Shown here: in pieces, positions 43,887-52,999 of the stretch
Position numbering within the stretch: the first letter of the stretch is position 1
Layout: the number at the start of each line of letters is the position of its first letter
Source: Lachnospiraceae bacterium
GTDB lineage: Bacteria > Bacillota > Clostridia > Lachnospirales > Lachnospiraceae
Direction of reading: 5' to 3'
Assembly: GCA_900768755.1 (NCBI GenBank)
Contig: CAAGDV010000032.1
Location: forward strand, 1 to 64,000
Length of the DNA: 64,000 bases
Translations under genes and position numbers: made by a program
The notes under the pieces: generated by a model
The model's database searches: none
Told to the model about the DNA's origin: nothing
The model's input: the letters and a program-made list of their open reading frames with translations, nothing else

Positions 43887-44516
43887 ATGATAAAGATTGA
43901 ACACAGTGTACTTGGCATGTGTGGCACCAACACATATTATGTATATAATCCGGGGACAGGAAAAGGTTTTATAATTGACCCGGCTGATGATGCGCAGACT
44001 ATTATCGCAAAGACGGACAGACTCGGTTTTAAGCCCGAAGCTGTTCTTTTGACGCACGGACATTTTGATCACATTCTTGCCCTTGATGAGGTAAGGGAGC
44101 ACTACGGCGTCAAGGCTTACGCGGGCGAAGCGGAGCGCGCGGTCCTTTGCAGTCCTTTGTATAATCTTACTTCGACCTTTATGGGAAATCCTTATACTAC
44201 CGAAGCGGATGTGTACATAAAGGACGGAGAGCGTTTTAACATTGCGGGGTATGATATTCTTGCGATTGAGGTTCCCGGCCATACCGTGGGCGGAACGTGC
44301 TATTATATCGAGTCCGAGGGCGTGATTTTTACCGGTGATACGCTTTTTTGCGAATCCGTGGGACGAAGTGATTTTCCTTCGGGCAACGGTGCACTTCTGT
44401 GCAGAACGATAAAGGAGAAGCTTTTTTCGCTTCCGGAGGATACCAAAGTGTACCCGGGACATATGGAAGAGACCACGATTGCCCATGAGATTAAGTACAA
44501 TCCGTTTTGTCAATAG
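43887..44516 (+). CDS. Metallo-beta-lactamase-fold hydrolase (glyoxalase II-like)
   Basis: A 209-residue protein with LTHGHFDHILA (HxHxDH, about 53-60), EVPGHTVGGTCYY, FTGDTLFCESVGRSD and YPGHMEETTI, all zinc ligands in the order of the glyoxalase II/YcbL group. The true substrate is unknown. Its fixed position between relA and hemZ is shared by many Clostridia. Confidence 0.85.
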   Translation: MIKIEHSVLGMCGTNTYYVYNPGTGKGFIIDPADDAQTIIAKTDRLGFKPEAVLLTHGHFDHILALDEVREHYGVKAYAGEAERAVLCSPLYNLTSTFMGNPYTTEADVYIKDGERFNIAGYDILAIEVPGHTVGGTCYYIESEGVIFTGDTLFCESVGRSDFPSGNGALLCRTIKEKLFSLPEDTKVYPGHMEETTIAHEIKYNPFCQ

Positions 44517-44524
44517 GTGGACAT

Positions 44525-45967
44525 ATGATTTTTCTTAATAACAGCGCCGGGGAATATGACAATGATGTGATAGTCATGACGCTTGCGTTTTTTCCCGGGG
44601 AAAAGATAGTTACAGATGATACCCTAAAAGCGCTTTGCCGCATGCGGATTAACGTGTGCGCCGAAGATAAAATGGCGGTTTCGGTCAATATTGACGAAGC
44701 AGTTTATGCTGAGTCGATTAGCATTGGCGGGCGCGACCGAAAGGACATCCGGGATGAGCTGAAACGTGTTCTGTACGGAATTTTTTCGGCTTATACCGGC
44801 AAAACACTTCCGTGGGGAACGCTCACCGGAATACGGCCCGTCAAAATCCCGCTCGGCATGCTTGAGAGCGGATGCGAAGACGGGGAGATACGTAAGTGTC
44901 TCAAAGAGAGATATCTTGTAAGCGATGCCAAATCAAGGCTCTCGCTTACGGTTGCTCACACGGAGCAGAGGCTTCTTCGCTCAATTGATTACAGGAACGG
45001 CTACAGCCTGTATGTGGGAATTCCGTTTTGCCCGACGACATGCCTGTACTGTTCTTTTACCTCATACCCGATTTCAATGTTTCGGGATAAGGTGGATATG
45101 TATCTGGATGCGCTGATTAAGGAGCTTAAATTCCTCGGGCGGCACCTGTCCGGCAAAAAAGCGGACTCGGTGTATATCGGCGGAGGAACGCCCACTACGC
45201 TTAATGCCCGCCAGCTTCACCGGCTTATCGGGGCAATCGAGGATAATTTTGACCTTAGCAATCTTTCGGAGTTTACGGTTGAGGCCGGAAGACCCGACAG
45301 CATAGACCCTGACAGGCTTAGAGCCATACAATCGCACGGGATTGACCGGATATCAATCAATCCGCAGACCATGAACCAGCGGACGCTTGACATAATCGGA
45401 AGACGTCATACCGTAGAAGATGTTGTGAGAGCCTTTAACGAGGCGAGGGATGCAGGTTTCGGCAACATCAATATGGACATGATTGTGGGGCTGTGCGACG
45501 AGACCATGGATGATGTGAAGCACACTTTGGACTGCATTGCAGCCCTATCGCCCGACAGTCTTACGGTTCATTCGCTGGCGGTCAAAAGAGCTGCCAGACT
45601 TAACATTGAAAAAGATGCGTACGCGCAGTACAGCGCCGTCAATACCTCGGAGATTATGGATATGACATACAATTATGCCGAATCCATGGGACTTTTGCCG
45701 TATTACCTTTACAGGCAGAAAAATATGGCGGGCAATTATGAGAATGTGGGATACGCAAAGCCCGGCAAAGAGGGAGTCTACAACATTCTCATAATGGAGG
45801 AGAAACAGTCGATATATGCCGCCGGCGCCAATGCCCAGTCCAAAATAGTATACACCGACCCGGTGCGCGTTGACAGAATTGAGAATGTTAAAAACGTTAC
45901 GGAATATATTGATAGAGTCGATGAAATGATTGAAAGAAAGCGAATGTATTTTGATGGAATCATTTGA
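44525..45967 (+). CDS. hemZ: Oxygen-independent coproporphyrinogen dehydrogenase HemZ
   Basis: A radical-SAM protein of 480 residues. An N-terminal domain of about 150 residues, special to HemZ, includes WGTLTGIRPVK. The cluster motif CPTTCLYCSF follows (CX3CX2C, about 170-178), then GGGTPTTLNARQL and NINMDMIVGL. The start at 44525 follows GGTGG. It overlaps the HD-GYP gene by 14 bases. The HemZ annotation is by similarity. The physiological substrate is not certain. Confidence 0.9.
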   Translation: MIFLNNSAGEYDNDVIVMTLAFFPGEKIVTDDTLKALCRMRINVCAEDKMAVSVNIDEAVYAESISIGGRDRKDIRDELKRVLYGIFSAYTGKTLPWGTLTGIRPVKIPLGMLESGCEDGEIRKCLKERYLVSDAKSRLSLTVAHTEQRLLRSIDYRNGYSLYVGIPFCPTTCLYCSFTSYPISMFRDKVDMYLDALIKELKFLGRHLSGKKADSVYIGGGTPTTLNARQLHRLIGAIEDNFDLSNLSEFTVEAGRPDSIDPDRLRAIQSHGIDRISINPQTMNQRTLDIIGRRHTVEDVVRAFNEARDAGFGNINMDMIVGLCDETMDDVKHTLDCIAALSPDSLTVHSLAVKRAARLNIEKDAYAQYSAVNTSEIMDMTYNYAESMGLLPYYLYRQKNMAGNYENVGYAKPGKEGVYNILIMEEKQSIYAAGANAQSKIVYTDPVRVDRIENVKNVTEYIDRVDEMIERKRMYFDGII

Positions 45968-46598
45968 TATCAAAGAGATGAACAGCACACTGATTGAGGA
46001 TTTGAAGGACAACATAAGGCATGGGGTCTGTGTGAGCAATCTGACATATCTTACCGCCAGAAAAATGGGACTGGATGACGTTACCTGCTATGACCTGGCG
46101 ATTGCAGGTCTTTTGCACGACATAGGCAAGCTTCAGCTTTCGGGATATCTGTACGGAAGAGCGGCAGACAGCTTTGCATTTGAAAATATTAAATATATGA
46201 GGATGCATTCTAAGCTAAGTTATGATATACTTCAATATTATGACCTCTCGCCTTTCATTCTTCAGGCGGTGCTGTATCATCATGAGAATTATGACGGTTC
46301 GGGGTACCCTGAGAACTTAAAGGGCGAGGATATTCCGTTTGGCGCAAGGGTCATGCGGGTCGCGGATACTTTTACCGCACTTATATCCGACAGACCATAC
46401 CGCAAGGCATTTGATGTCGACACGGCGATGCGTATTTTGATTGATGAGATTGCTCATTATGATATGGAAGTGTTTATTGCGTTTCAGAAACTCATTCATG
46501 AGGAGAATACGCTTAAAGTAATAAACGACAGCCGGCTGATATCAGAGCTTGACATCAGCGTGGATGAAATAATTAAAGATTATATGGAGAAGAACTGA
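45954..46598 (+). CDS. Stand-alone HD-GYP domain protein (probable cyclic-di-GMP phosphodiesterase)
   Basis: The protein has 214 residues and is almost only the HD-GYP domain: LLHDIGK (about 52), HHENYDGSGYP (about 111) and IPFGARVMRVADTFTALISDRPYR. All metal ligands and the GYP motif are intact, so hydrolysis of cyclic di-GMP to pGpG or GMP is likely. No sensor or receiver domain is attached. It overlaps hemZ and hisS by short stretches and has only a weak ribosome binding site, so translation is probably coupled to hemZ. Confidence 0.83.
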   Translation: MESFDIKEMNSTLIEDLKDNIRHGVCVSNLTYLTARKMGLDDVTCYDLAIAGLLHDIGKLQLSGYLYGRAADSFAFENIKYMRMHSKLSYDILQYYDLSPFILQAVLYHHENYDGSGYPENLKGEDIPFGARVMRVADTFTALISDRPYRKAFDVDTAMRILIDEIAHYDMEVFIAFQKLIHEENTLKVINDSRLISELDISVDEIIKDYMEKN

Positions 46599-47857
46599 TG
46601 GCACTTATTAAAAAATCGATGACCGGAATGAAGGATATTCTTCCGAGGGAGATGCAGATAAGGGATTATCTTATCTCAATTATCAAAGACACATATTCAA
46701 AATTCGGCTTCACCCCAATTGAAACCCCGGCGGTTGAGAACATTGCCAATCTTTCAAGCAAGCAGGGCGGAGAGAACGAGAAACTTATCTTTAAGATTTT
46801 AAAAAGAGGAGAGAAGCTTAACCTTGAGAGCGCTGAGTGTGAGGCGGATCTGGTGGACGGAGGATTAAGATATGACCTTACGGTTCCGCTCGTGCGTTTT
46901 TACTCAAACAATGCTCAGGAGCTTCCGTCACCCTTTAAAGCATTGCAGATTGGACCGGTATGGCGTGCCGACAGGCCGCAGAAAGGCCGTTTCAGACAGT
47001 TTTACCAGTGCGACATCGATATCCTCGGAGAGCCGGGCAATCTGGCAGAGATTGAGCTTATCATGGCGACGACCACGACACTCGGCAGAATCGGTTTTAA
47101 GGATTTCAAGATAAAGATTAACGAGAGAAGAATCCTAAAGGCCATGGCAGCCTACAGCGGATTTTCGGAAGAGGATTATGACACCGTGTTCATAATTCTT
47201 GACAAGATGGACAAAATAGGGCGTGATGGAGTGTCAGAAGAGCTTATAAGCGCAGGCTTTGACAAAGCATGTGTTGATAAGTACACCGCACTTTTTGATA
47301 TGATTGAGACGTCGGAGGACGGCCTAAAATGCGTGTGCGACGCCATAAAAGAATTCCTTCCCGGAGATGTTTACGAGAACTTAAGCGAGATAATCGAAAG
47401 TGTTACGGCAACCAAAGAATACGATTTTTCGGTAGTTTTTGACCCTACGCTTGTGAGGGGAATGTCGTATTACACAGGAACGATTTTTGAGATAGAGGTG
47501 CCTCAGTTCGGCTCAAGCGTTGGCGGAGGCGGTCGCTATGATAAGATGGTCGGCAGATTTACGGGCAATGACACGCCGGCGTGCGGCTTCTCAATCGGCT
47601 TTGAGAGAATTGTAACGATACTTCTCGATAACGGCTTTGAGGTGCCGGACGATTTGGGCAAAACAGCATTTCTCGTAGAAAAGGGTATACAGGGAGGCAT
47701 GCTTTGCGATATAATCAGACAGGCACAGCTTCTCCGTAAAGAAGGAAAGAAAGTGCTCGTTGTCAGAATGAACAAAAACAAAAAATTCCAGAAGGAACAG
47801 CTTACCAAGGAAGGCTACTCCGATATCAGGGAATTTTATAAAAATCCATTGGCATAA
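46598..47857 (+). CDS. hisS: Histidyl-tRNA synthetase
   Basis: A class II synthetase of 419 residues. Motif 1 is in FTPIETPAVEN, motif 2 in RPQKGRFRQFYQCDIDILG (about 128-147). The histidine-specific segments VRGMSYYTGTIFEI and GGGGRYDKMVG (about 290-315) follow. A short C-terminal anticodon-binding domain ends the protein. The start codon overlaps the HD-GYP stop codon by one base. No T-box leader is present, since it is translated within the operon. Confidence 0.95.
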   Translation: MALIKKSMTGMKDILPREMQIRDYLISIIKDTYSKFGFTPIETPAVENIANLSSKQGGENEKLIFKILKRGEKLNLESAECEADLVDGGLRYDLTVPLVRFYSNNAQELPSPFKALQIGPVWRADRPQKGRFRQFYQCDIDILGEPGNLAEIELIMATTTTLGRIGFKDFKIKINERRILKAMAAYSGFSEEDYDTVFIILDKMDKIGRDGVSEELISAGFDKACVDKYTALFDMIETSEDGLKCVCDAIKEFLPGDVYENLSEIIESVTATKEYDFSVVFDPTLVRGMSYYTGTIFEIEVPQFGSSVGGGGRYDKMVGRFTGNDTPACGFSIGFERIVTILLDNGFEVPDDLGKTAFLVEKGIQGGMLCDIIRQAQLLRKEGKKVLVVRMNKNKKFQKEQLTKEGYSDIREFYKNPLA

Positions 47858-47881
47858 TGAATGGAAAGAGAGGACACTAGG

Positions 47882-49642
47882 ATGATACAGTCAAGAACGC
47901 ATACATGCGGCGAGTTAAGACTTGCGGATGCCGGCAGGAATGTAACAGTTGTCGGTTGGTATGAGAACATCAGAAAGGTGAGCAAGAATCTCGGATTCCT
48001 TATTCTCCGTGATTTTTACGGAATAACACAGGTTGTCATTGAGACCGAAGAGATGATGGCGATTATCGATTCGCTTAACAAGGAATCAACGATTTCGGTT
48101 ACGGGAACCGTCCGTGAACGCTCAAGCAAGAATGCAGACCTCCCTACCGGGGAGATTGAAGTTGTGCCTACCGCTATTGAGGTACTCGGAAAGTGCCGTT
48201 ACAACGCACTTCCTTTTGAGATTAACCAGTCAAAGGATGCGGATGAGAATACCAGACTTAAATACCGTTATCTGGATCTCAGAAACCCTGCCGTAAAGAG
48301 CAAGATTGTTCTCAGAAGCAGAATAGTTTCAGAACTCCGCAACAAAATGAACTCGCTCGGATTTATGGAGATTACGACTCCGATTCTTACCTGTTCATCA
48401 CCGGAGGGAGCAAGAGATTATCTGGTTCCGGCAAGAAACCATCCGGGCAAGTTCTACGCCCTTCCGCAGGCACCGCAGCAGTTTAAGCAGATACTTATGG
48501 CATCGGGCTTTGACAGATATTTTCAGATTGCACCGTGCTTCAGGGATGAGGATGCGAGAGCTGACCGCTCTCCGGGAGAATTCTATCAGCTCGATATGGA
48601 GATGGCGTTCGCGTCGCAGGAGGATGTTTTTTCCGTAATCGAGGAGGTGTTGCCGCCGGTATTTGCGGAGTACGGAGTGTACAACAATGCATCCAAGGCA
48701 CCTTTTGTGAGAATTCCTTATCTTGAGTCGATGGACAAATACGGAACGGATAAGCCGGATTTAAGAATTGATCTGGTACTTACCGATGCAACAGAGTTAC
48801 TTTCCGGATGCGGTTTCGGACCGTTTGAAGGTCAGACTGTCAAGGCAATAGTTGTGGATGATTTTACCGCAACAAGAAAACAGATAGACGCAATCAACGC
48901 AGAGGTTGAGATGACAACTGCCAACAAAGCATACTGGTTCAGACTTGACGAGAACGGTGAGCTGGTGGGCGGAATTGCAAAATTCCTTCAGGATAAGAAA
49001 GAGGAGGTTATTGCAACACTCGGACTTAAGCCGGGAGCCTATGTCGGACTTACCGCAGGAAAGAAGCTTGCAGCCCAGAAGACAGCCGGCGTTTTAAGAA
49101 AACTGCTCGGCGCCGCAAGCGAGAAGCATATGAAGAAGAACACCTATGAATTCTGCTGGATTGTTGACTTCCCTATGTATGAGATAGGCGAGGAGTCGGG
49201 CGAGCTTGAGTTCTGCCATAACCCGTTTTCAATGCCGCAGGGAGGAATAGAAGCTCTCAAAAATCAGGAGCCTCTTGATATCCTTGCGTACCAGTATGAC
49301 CTTGTATGTAACGGCGTTGAGCTCTCATCCGGTGCGGTCAGAAACCACGACCCGGAGATAATGATTGAGGCTTTTAGACTCGTAGGTCTTTGCGAAGATG
49401 ATGTGAAAGCAAAATTCCCCGCGATGTACAACGCTTTTTGCTACGGAGCACCGCCACATGCAGGAATCGCGCCGGGCGTTGACCGTATGATAATGCTTAT
49501 CTGCGGAGAAGAGAGCATCCGTGAGATAATACCTTTCCCTATGAACAAAAATGCAATGGATGTCATGATGGGAGCGCCTGCTACTGTCGAACAGAAGCAG
49601 CTTGATGATGTGCATATCGCAATTGTTGCGAATGAAGAATAA
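47882..49642 (+). CDS. aspS: Aspartyl-tRNA synthetase
   Basis: A bacterial-type AspRS of 586 residues. An N-terminal OB-fold anticodon domain is followed by motif 2 with FRDEDARADRSPGEFYQLDMEM (about 220), the GAD insertion domain (about 290-410) and motif 3 GIAPGVDRMIMLI (about 535). The start at 47882 is preferred to 47861 because GAGAGG lies eight bases upstream and the family begins near this Met. hisS-aspS pairs are common in Firmicutes. Confidence 0.95.
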   Translation: MIQSRTHTCGELRLADAGRNVTVVGWYENIRKVSKNLGFLILRDFYGITQVVIETEEMMAIIDSLNKESTISVTGTVRERSSKNADLPTGEIEVVPTAIEVLGKCRYNALPFEINQSKDADENTRLKYRYLDLRNPAVKSKIVLRSRIVSELRNKMNSLGFMEITTPILTCSSPEGARDYLVPARNHPGKFYALPQAPQQFKQILMASGFDRYFQIAPCFRDEDARADRSPGEFYQLDMEMAFASQEDVFSVIEEVLPPVFAEYGVYNNASKAPFVRIPYLESMDKYGTDKPDLRIDLVLTDATELLSGCGFGPFEGQTVKAIVVDDFTATRKQIDAINAEVEMTTANKAYWFRLDENGELVGGIAKFLQDKKEEVIATLGLKPGAYVGLTAGKKLAAQKTAGVLRKLLGAASEKHMKKNTYEFCWIVDFPMYEIGEESGELEFCHNPFSMPQGGIEALKNQEPLDILAYQYDLVCNGVELSSGAVRNHDPEIMIEAFRLVGLCEDDVKAKFPAMYNAFCYGAPPHAGIAPGVDRMIMLICGEESIREIIPFPMNKNAMDVMMGAPATVEQKQLDDVHIAIVANEE

Positions 49643-49665
49643 TACAATAACGGAGGACTAGAAAG

Positions 49666-50907
49666 ATGTTTTCATTTGATGAAGTTAAGCTCGTTGACCC
49701 CGAAATTGCCGAGGCAATTACACTTGAGAACGGACGACAGAATGATCATATTGAACTGATTGCTTCAGAGAACTTCACAAGCAAGGCTGTCATGGCAGCC
49801 ATGGGAAGCCAGCTTACCAACAAGTATGCAGAGGGATATCCGGCAAAGAGATATTACGGCGGATGTGAGTATGTTGATATTGTTGAGAACCTCGCAATTG
49901 ACAGAGCCAAAAAGCTCTTTGGCTGCGATTATGCCAACGTACAGCCTCATTCAGGTGCACAGGCCAATATGGCGGTATTTTTTGCCGTGTTAGAGCCGGG
50001 CGACACATTTATGGGAATGAATCTTGCGCACGGAGGACACCTTTCACACGGTTCACCGGTCAATATGTCGGGAAAATATTTTAACTGTGTTCCTTACGGT
50101 GTCAACGACGAAGGATTCATCGATTATGATGAGGTACTTAAGATTGCCAAAGAATGCAGACCCAAAATGATTGTTGCGGGAGCAAGCGCATATGCCAGAA
50201 AGATTGATTTCAAAAAGTTCCGCGAGATAGCGGATGAAGTCGGAGCAGTTCTCATGGTTGATATGGCACACATCGCAGGACTGGTTGCCGGCGGACAGCA
50301 TATGAGCCCGATTCCCTATGCGGACATTGTTACAACAACGACCCATAAGACCTTAAGAGGACCGAGAGGCGGAATGATTCTCTGCAATCAGGAAGCTGCT
50401 GACAGATTCAATTTCAATAAGGCTATTTTCCCGGGAACTCAGGGCGGACCGCTCATGCATGTGATTGCGGGCAAAGCAGTATGCTTCAAGGAGGCGCTTG
50501 ACCCTAGCTTTTCGGTATATGCAAAGAACATCGTTGACAACGCACAGGCACTTGCCAAAGCTTTGATGGACAGAGGTTTTAACCTTGTAAGCGGCGGCAC
50601 CGACAACCACCTGATGCTTGTTGACCTCCGCTCAAAGGGAGTTACCGGAAAAGCGACCGAGAAGCTTCTCGATTCGGTATACATCACATGTAACAAAAAT
50701 GCGATTCCTAACGACCCTGAGAAGCCGTTTACGACAAGCGGTATAAGGCTCGGAACAGCAGCAGTTACCACAAGAGGTTTTAACACGGAAGATATGGTAT
50801 CAGTTGCTGAGGCGATATCCCTGGCGGTTACCAACGAGGACGCCAACAAGGCAAAAGCGATGGAAATTGTCAAGGCGCTTACAGACAAATATCCGTTATA
50901 TCGGTAA
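49666..50907 (+). CDS. glyA: Serine hydroxymethyltransferase
   Basis: A PLP enzyme that interconverts serine and glycine with tetrahydrofolate. The protein is 413 residues. [10 protein letters not shown], the [13 protein letters not shown] segment, and the PLP lysine in [15 protein letters not shown] (about 228) are present. Start at 49666, with GGAGG upstream. It ends the long housekeeping run and is followed by a GC-rich hairpin. Confidence 0.97.
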   Translation: MFSFDEVKLVDPEIAEAITLENGRQNDHIELIASENFTSKAVMAAMGSQLTNKYAEGYPAKRYYGGCEYVDIVENLAIDRAKKLFGCDYANVQPHSGAQANMAVFFAVLEPGDTFMGMNLAHGGHLSHGSPVNMSGKYFNCVPYGVNDEGFIDYDEVLKIAKECRPKMIVAGASAYARKIDFKKFREIADEVGAVLMVDMAHIAGLVAGGQHMSPIPYADIVTTTTHKTLRGPRGGMILCNQEAADRFNFNKAIFPGTQGGPLMHVIAGKAVCFKEALDPSFSVYAKNIVDNAQALAKALMDRGFNLVSGGTDNHLMLVDLRSKGVTGKATEKLLDSVYITCNKNAIPNDPEKPFTTSGIRLGTAAVTTRGFNTEDMVSVAEAISLAVTNEDANKAKAMEIVKALTDKYPLYR

Positions 50908-50919
50908 TTAAAAGATTAT

Positions 50920-50948
50920 GCGGGAACGCCATCGGCGCTCCCGCTGTT
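50920..50948. terminator. Hairpin between glyA and the convergent CmpB-like gene
   Basis: The stem GCGGGAACGCC/GGCGCTCCCGC with a short ATC loop is followed by TGTTTG. It is GC-rich with a weak T-run, and probably ends transcription from both sides. Confidence 0.6.
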
Positions 50949-50961
50949 TGCATATGGTTCG

Positions 50962-51354
50962 TTACTTTTTTGAGCAGAGCAGTTTTTCATATATGAGCCC
51001 TACGACAAACCACACGGGGAGATAGTCAAGTCTTACGACTCCTTTAATATTCAGTTTTGCCTTTGAGTAATCCCAGGGGCAGCAGCCTCTTTTTTTGAGG
51101 AATGAGCCGGACAAAAATTCCGTGGCGAAAATGCACAGGGCATATACGGAACCTCTACAGAAGGTGCCGCGTTTCTTTTTGCAGAGACGGTTGCTGAGCG
51201 GCTCAACGATTACGGCTGTTGCGTAAATAGGAAACATCCATATCGAGGTGTTGCTGGTTAATTTTTTATCTTTGCGCAGTGCGGAGCCCATTCCGGTCCA
51301 AAACACCTCCATACACCAACCGGTCAGACCGCACAATAAATATTTTTTAATCAT
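50962..51354 (-). CDS. Small membrane protein, CmpB/putative ABC-transporter type IV-like
   Basis: A 130-residue protein with three or four hydrophobic stretches (KKYLLCGLTGWCMEVFWTG, SIWMFPIYATAVIVEPLSN, GSVYALCIFATEFLSG, LDYLPVWFVVGLIYE) and conserved-looking WDYS and E residues. This layout matches pfam06541-type proteins often found in Clostridia. Their function is not known. The ribosome binding site is poor, so the start is uncertain. Confidence 0.7.
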   Translation of the reverse strand: MIKKYLLCGLTGWCMEVFWTGMGSALRKDKKLTSNTSIWMFPIYATAVIVEPLSNRLCKKKRGTFCRGSVYALCIFATEFLSGSFLKKRGCCPWDYSKAKLNIKGVVRLDYLPVWFVVGLIYEKLLCSKK

Positions 51355-51407
51355 GAAAATAGTGTTTCAATAAGGAATTCAAAATATACCAAAAAAAGAG
51401 GAGCAGT

Positions 51408-52604
51408 ATGGCGGAAGTTTTTGTAAAAAAAGGTGAAGCGAGAGCATTGAAGGCCGGAGGATTCTGGATATATGACAACGAGATTGACAGAATAGAGGGG
51501 AACTTTTTGGAGGGCGGATTTGTTGACGTGCTCGACTATGACGGGTATTTTCTCGGAAGAGGTTTTATCAATACGAAGTCCAAAATAACCGTCAGAATAA
51601 TGACAAGAAAAAAAGGCGTTGAGATTGATGACGCTTTTTTAAAGGCAAGAGTTCACGATGCGGTCGAATACCGCAAGGATGTAATCGACATGTCCTCGTG
51701 CAGGCTGATTTTCGGTGAGGCGGATGGCTTTCCGGGGCTTGTAATCGACAAGTTTTCCGACGTGCTTGTTGTCGAATCGCTTGCGCTGGGCATTGACAGG
51801 CTAAAGCTTAAGATAATCGATTTTCTGAAGGATGAGCTGGCGGCTTGCGGCATGCAGATTACCGGAGTGTATGAGAGAAGCGATGCAAAGGTAAGGCTTT
51901 TGGAGGGCATGGAGCGCTACAAAGGCTTTATCGGAGAACCTTTTGATACGAAGGTTGCCATAGAGGAGAACGGGGTAAAATACATGGTGGATGTTCTGGA
52001 CGGACAGAAGACAGGCTTCTTTCTCGACCAGAAGAACAACCGCGCCGCGGTGGCAAAGCTCTGTAAGGGCAAAAGGGTTCTGGACTGCTTTACCCATACC
52101 GGCTCCTTTGCACTCAATGCGGCAAAAGGAGGAGCATCCTATGTCATGGCGGTTGACGCGTCGGATGCTGCAATCAGTCAGGCAAAGGAAAACGCTGCAT
52201 TAAACGGCATGGAAGATGTTGTGGAGTGCGTGTGCGCCGATGTTTTTGAACTGCTACCGAAGCTTATTGAGCAGGGTGAGCAATATGATGTGGTAATCCT
52301 TGACCCGCCCGCGTTCACCAAATCCCGCAGCTCAATCAAGAATGCGACGAAAGGGTACAGAGAGATTAATCTTCGCGGCATGAAGCTTGTAAAGGACGGA
52401 GGATTTCTGGTTACGTGTTCCTGCTCGCATTTCATGGACCAGGAGTTGTTTGCCAAAACAATCGCCGAAGCGGCAAGGGGCGCGCACAAGAGGCTCAGAC
52501 AGGTCGATTTTAAGACCCAGGCACCCGACCATCCGATATTGTGGTCGGCGGATGAGAGCTATTATTTAAAGCTCTTCATCTTCCAGGTGGTTGAGGAGAA
52601 GTAA
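51408..52604 (+). CDS. Class I SAM-dependent rRNA (cytosine) methyltransferase, RlmI-like
   Basis: The protein has 398 residues. An N-terminal PUA domain (about 1-75, KKGEARALKAGGFWIYDNEID) and a linker domain are followed by a Rossmann methyltransferase domain with VLDCFTHTGSFALNAAKGGA (motif I, about 223) and VVILDPPAFTKS (catalytic DPPAF motif, about 300). The C-terminal LVTCSCSHFM carries a Cys-Ser-Cys stretch. RlmI methylates C1962 of 23S rRNA in E. coli. The same target here is inferred. Confidence 0.88.
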   Translation: MAEVFVKKGEARALKAGGFWIYDNEIDRIEGNFLEGGFVDVLDYDGYFLGRGFINTKSKITVRIMTRKKGVEIDDAFLKARVHDAVEYRKDVIDMSSCRLIFGEADGFPGLVIDKFSDVLVVESLALGIDRLKLKIIDFLKDELAACGMQITGVYERSDAKVRLLEGMERYKGFIGEPFDTKVAIEENGVKYMVDVLDGQKTGFFLDQKNNRAAVAKLCKGKRVLDCFTHTGSFALNAAKGGASYVMAVDASDAAISQAKENAALNGMEDVVECVCADVFELLPKLIEQGEQYDVVILDPPAFTKSRSSIKNATKGYREINLRGMKLVKDGGFLVTCSCSHFMDQELFAKTIAEAARGAHKRLRQVDFKTQAPDHPILWSADESYYLKLFIFQVVEEK

Positions 52605-52751
52605 AGTCCGAAAAACGCTGTAATGCTTGATTTTATTGGTTTTTGAAATTTCAAGACCGCCAAAATCGTAAGCCATAAGCCAATGAATGTTTTTATGCAA
52701 AAAATGACGGTTTTAAGTGGGCAAGGCAAGAGTAAAGTCCCAAAAAATCAC

Positions 52752-52797
52752 AAGCCATTTACACTTGAAACTGAGTGTAAATGGCTTAATTTTTTTG
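52752..52797 (+). terminator. Terminator upstream of the accessory patch
   Basis: The 14-bp perfect stem AAGCCATTTACACT/AGTGTAAATGGCTT is followed by AA and eight T residues. Confidence 0.9.
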
Positions 52798-52919
52798 GAG
52801 GAATTAAAAGCGGCACAAAAATCGCTCTTGACCATGCTATTTAAAAGCGAAAGCATGTTATTGTATTACCAATGGAAACAATAAATATGTAGAAATACGC
52901 AAAATTATTCGATACAATA

Positions 52920-52948
52920 TTGCCTTGCAAACAAGGACATGCTATAAT
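52920..52948 (+). promoter_or_regulatory. Promoter of the DUF4143 ATPase gene, flanked by direct repeats
   Basis: TTGCCT (52920-52925), a 17-bp spacer and TATAAT (52943-52948) with an upstream TGC. A 21-bp near-identical repeat (one mismatch) lies on each side (52893-52913 and 52967-52987). The downstream copy sits inside the palindrome TGCGTA-AA-TACGCA. This looks like an operator pair. Confidence 0.7.
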
Positions 52949-52999
52949 AAAAACACAAAAATGCGTAAATACGCAAAATTGTTCGATGAGGTATGTGCT

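Larger units (their letters stand above)
52605..52999. other. Non-coding stretch with direct repeats and promoter before the ATPase gene
   Basis: I see no credible gene. Contents: a direct repeat (AGTAAAGTCC then G/C and A-run) at 52600-52615 and 52731-52747, 131 bp apart, the first copy covering the preceding stop codon; a terminator at 52752-52797; and a second direct repeat, AAATACGCAAAATT with TTCGAT, at 52893-52913 and 52967-52987, flanking the ATPase promoter. A 53-codon frame at about 52683 runs through the terminator and is not convincing. Confidence 0.6.

Noticed and set aside
43578..44513. Minus-strand open frame of about 310 codons opposite relA and the MBL gene
   Set aside because: Antisense shadow of two conserved genes. 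The composition is basic and random-looking.
52683..52844. Small open frame of about 53 codons
   Set aside because: It runs straight through an intrinsic terminator, has no ribosome binding site and resembles no known peptide.
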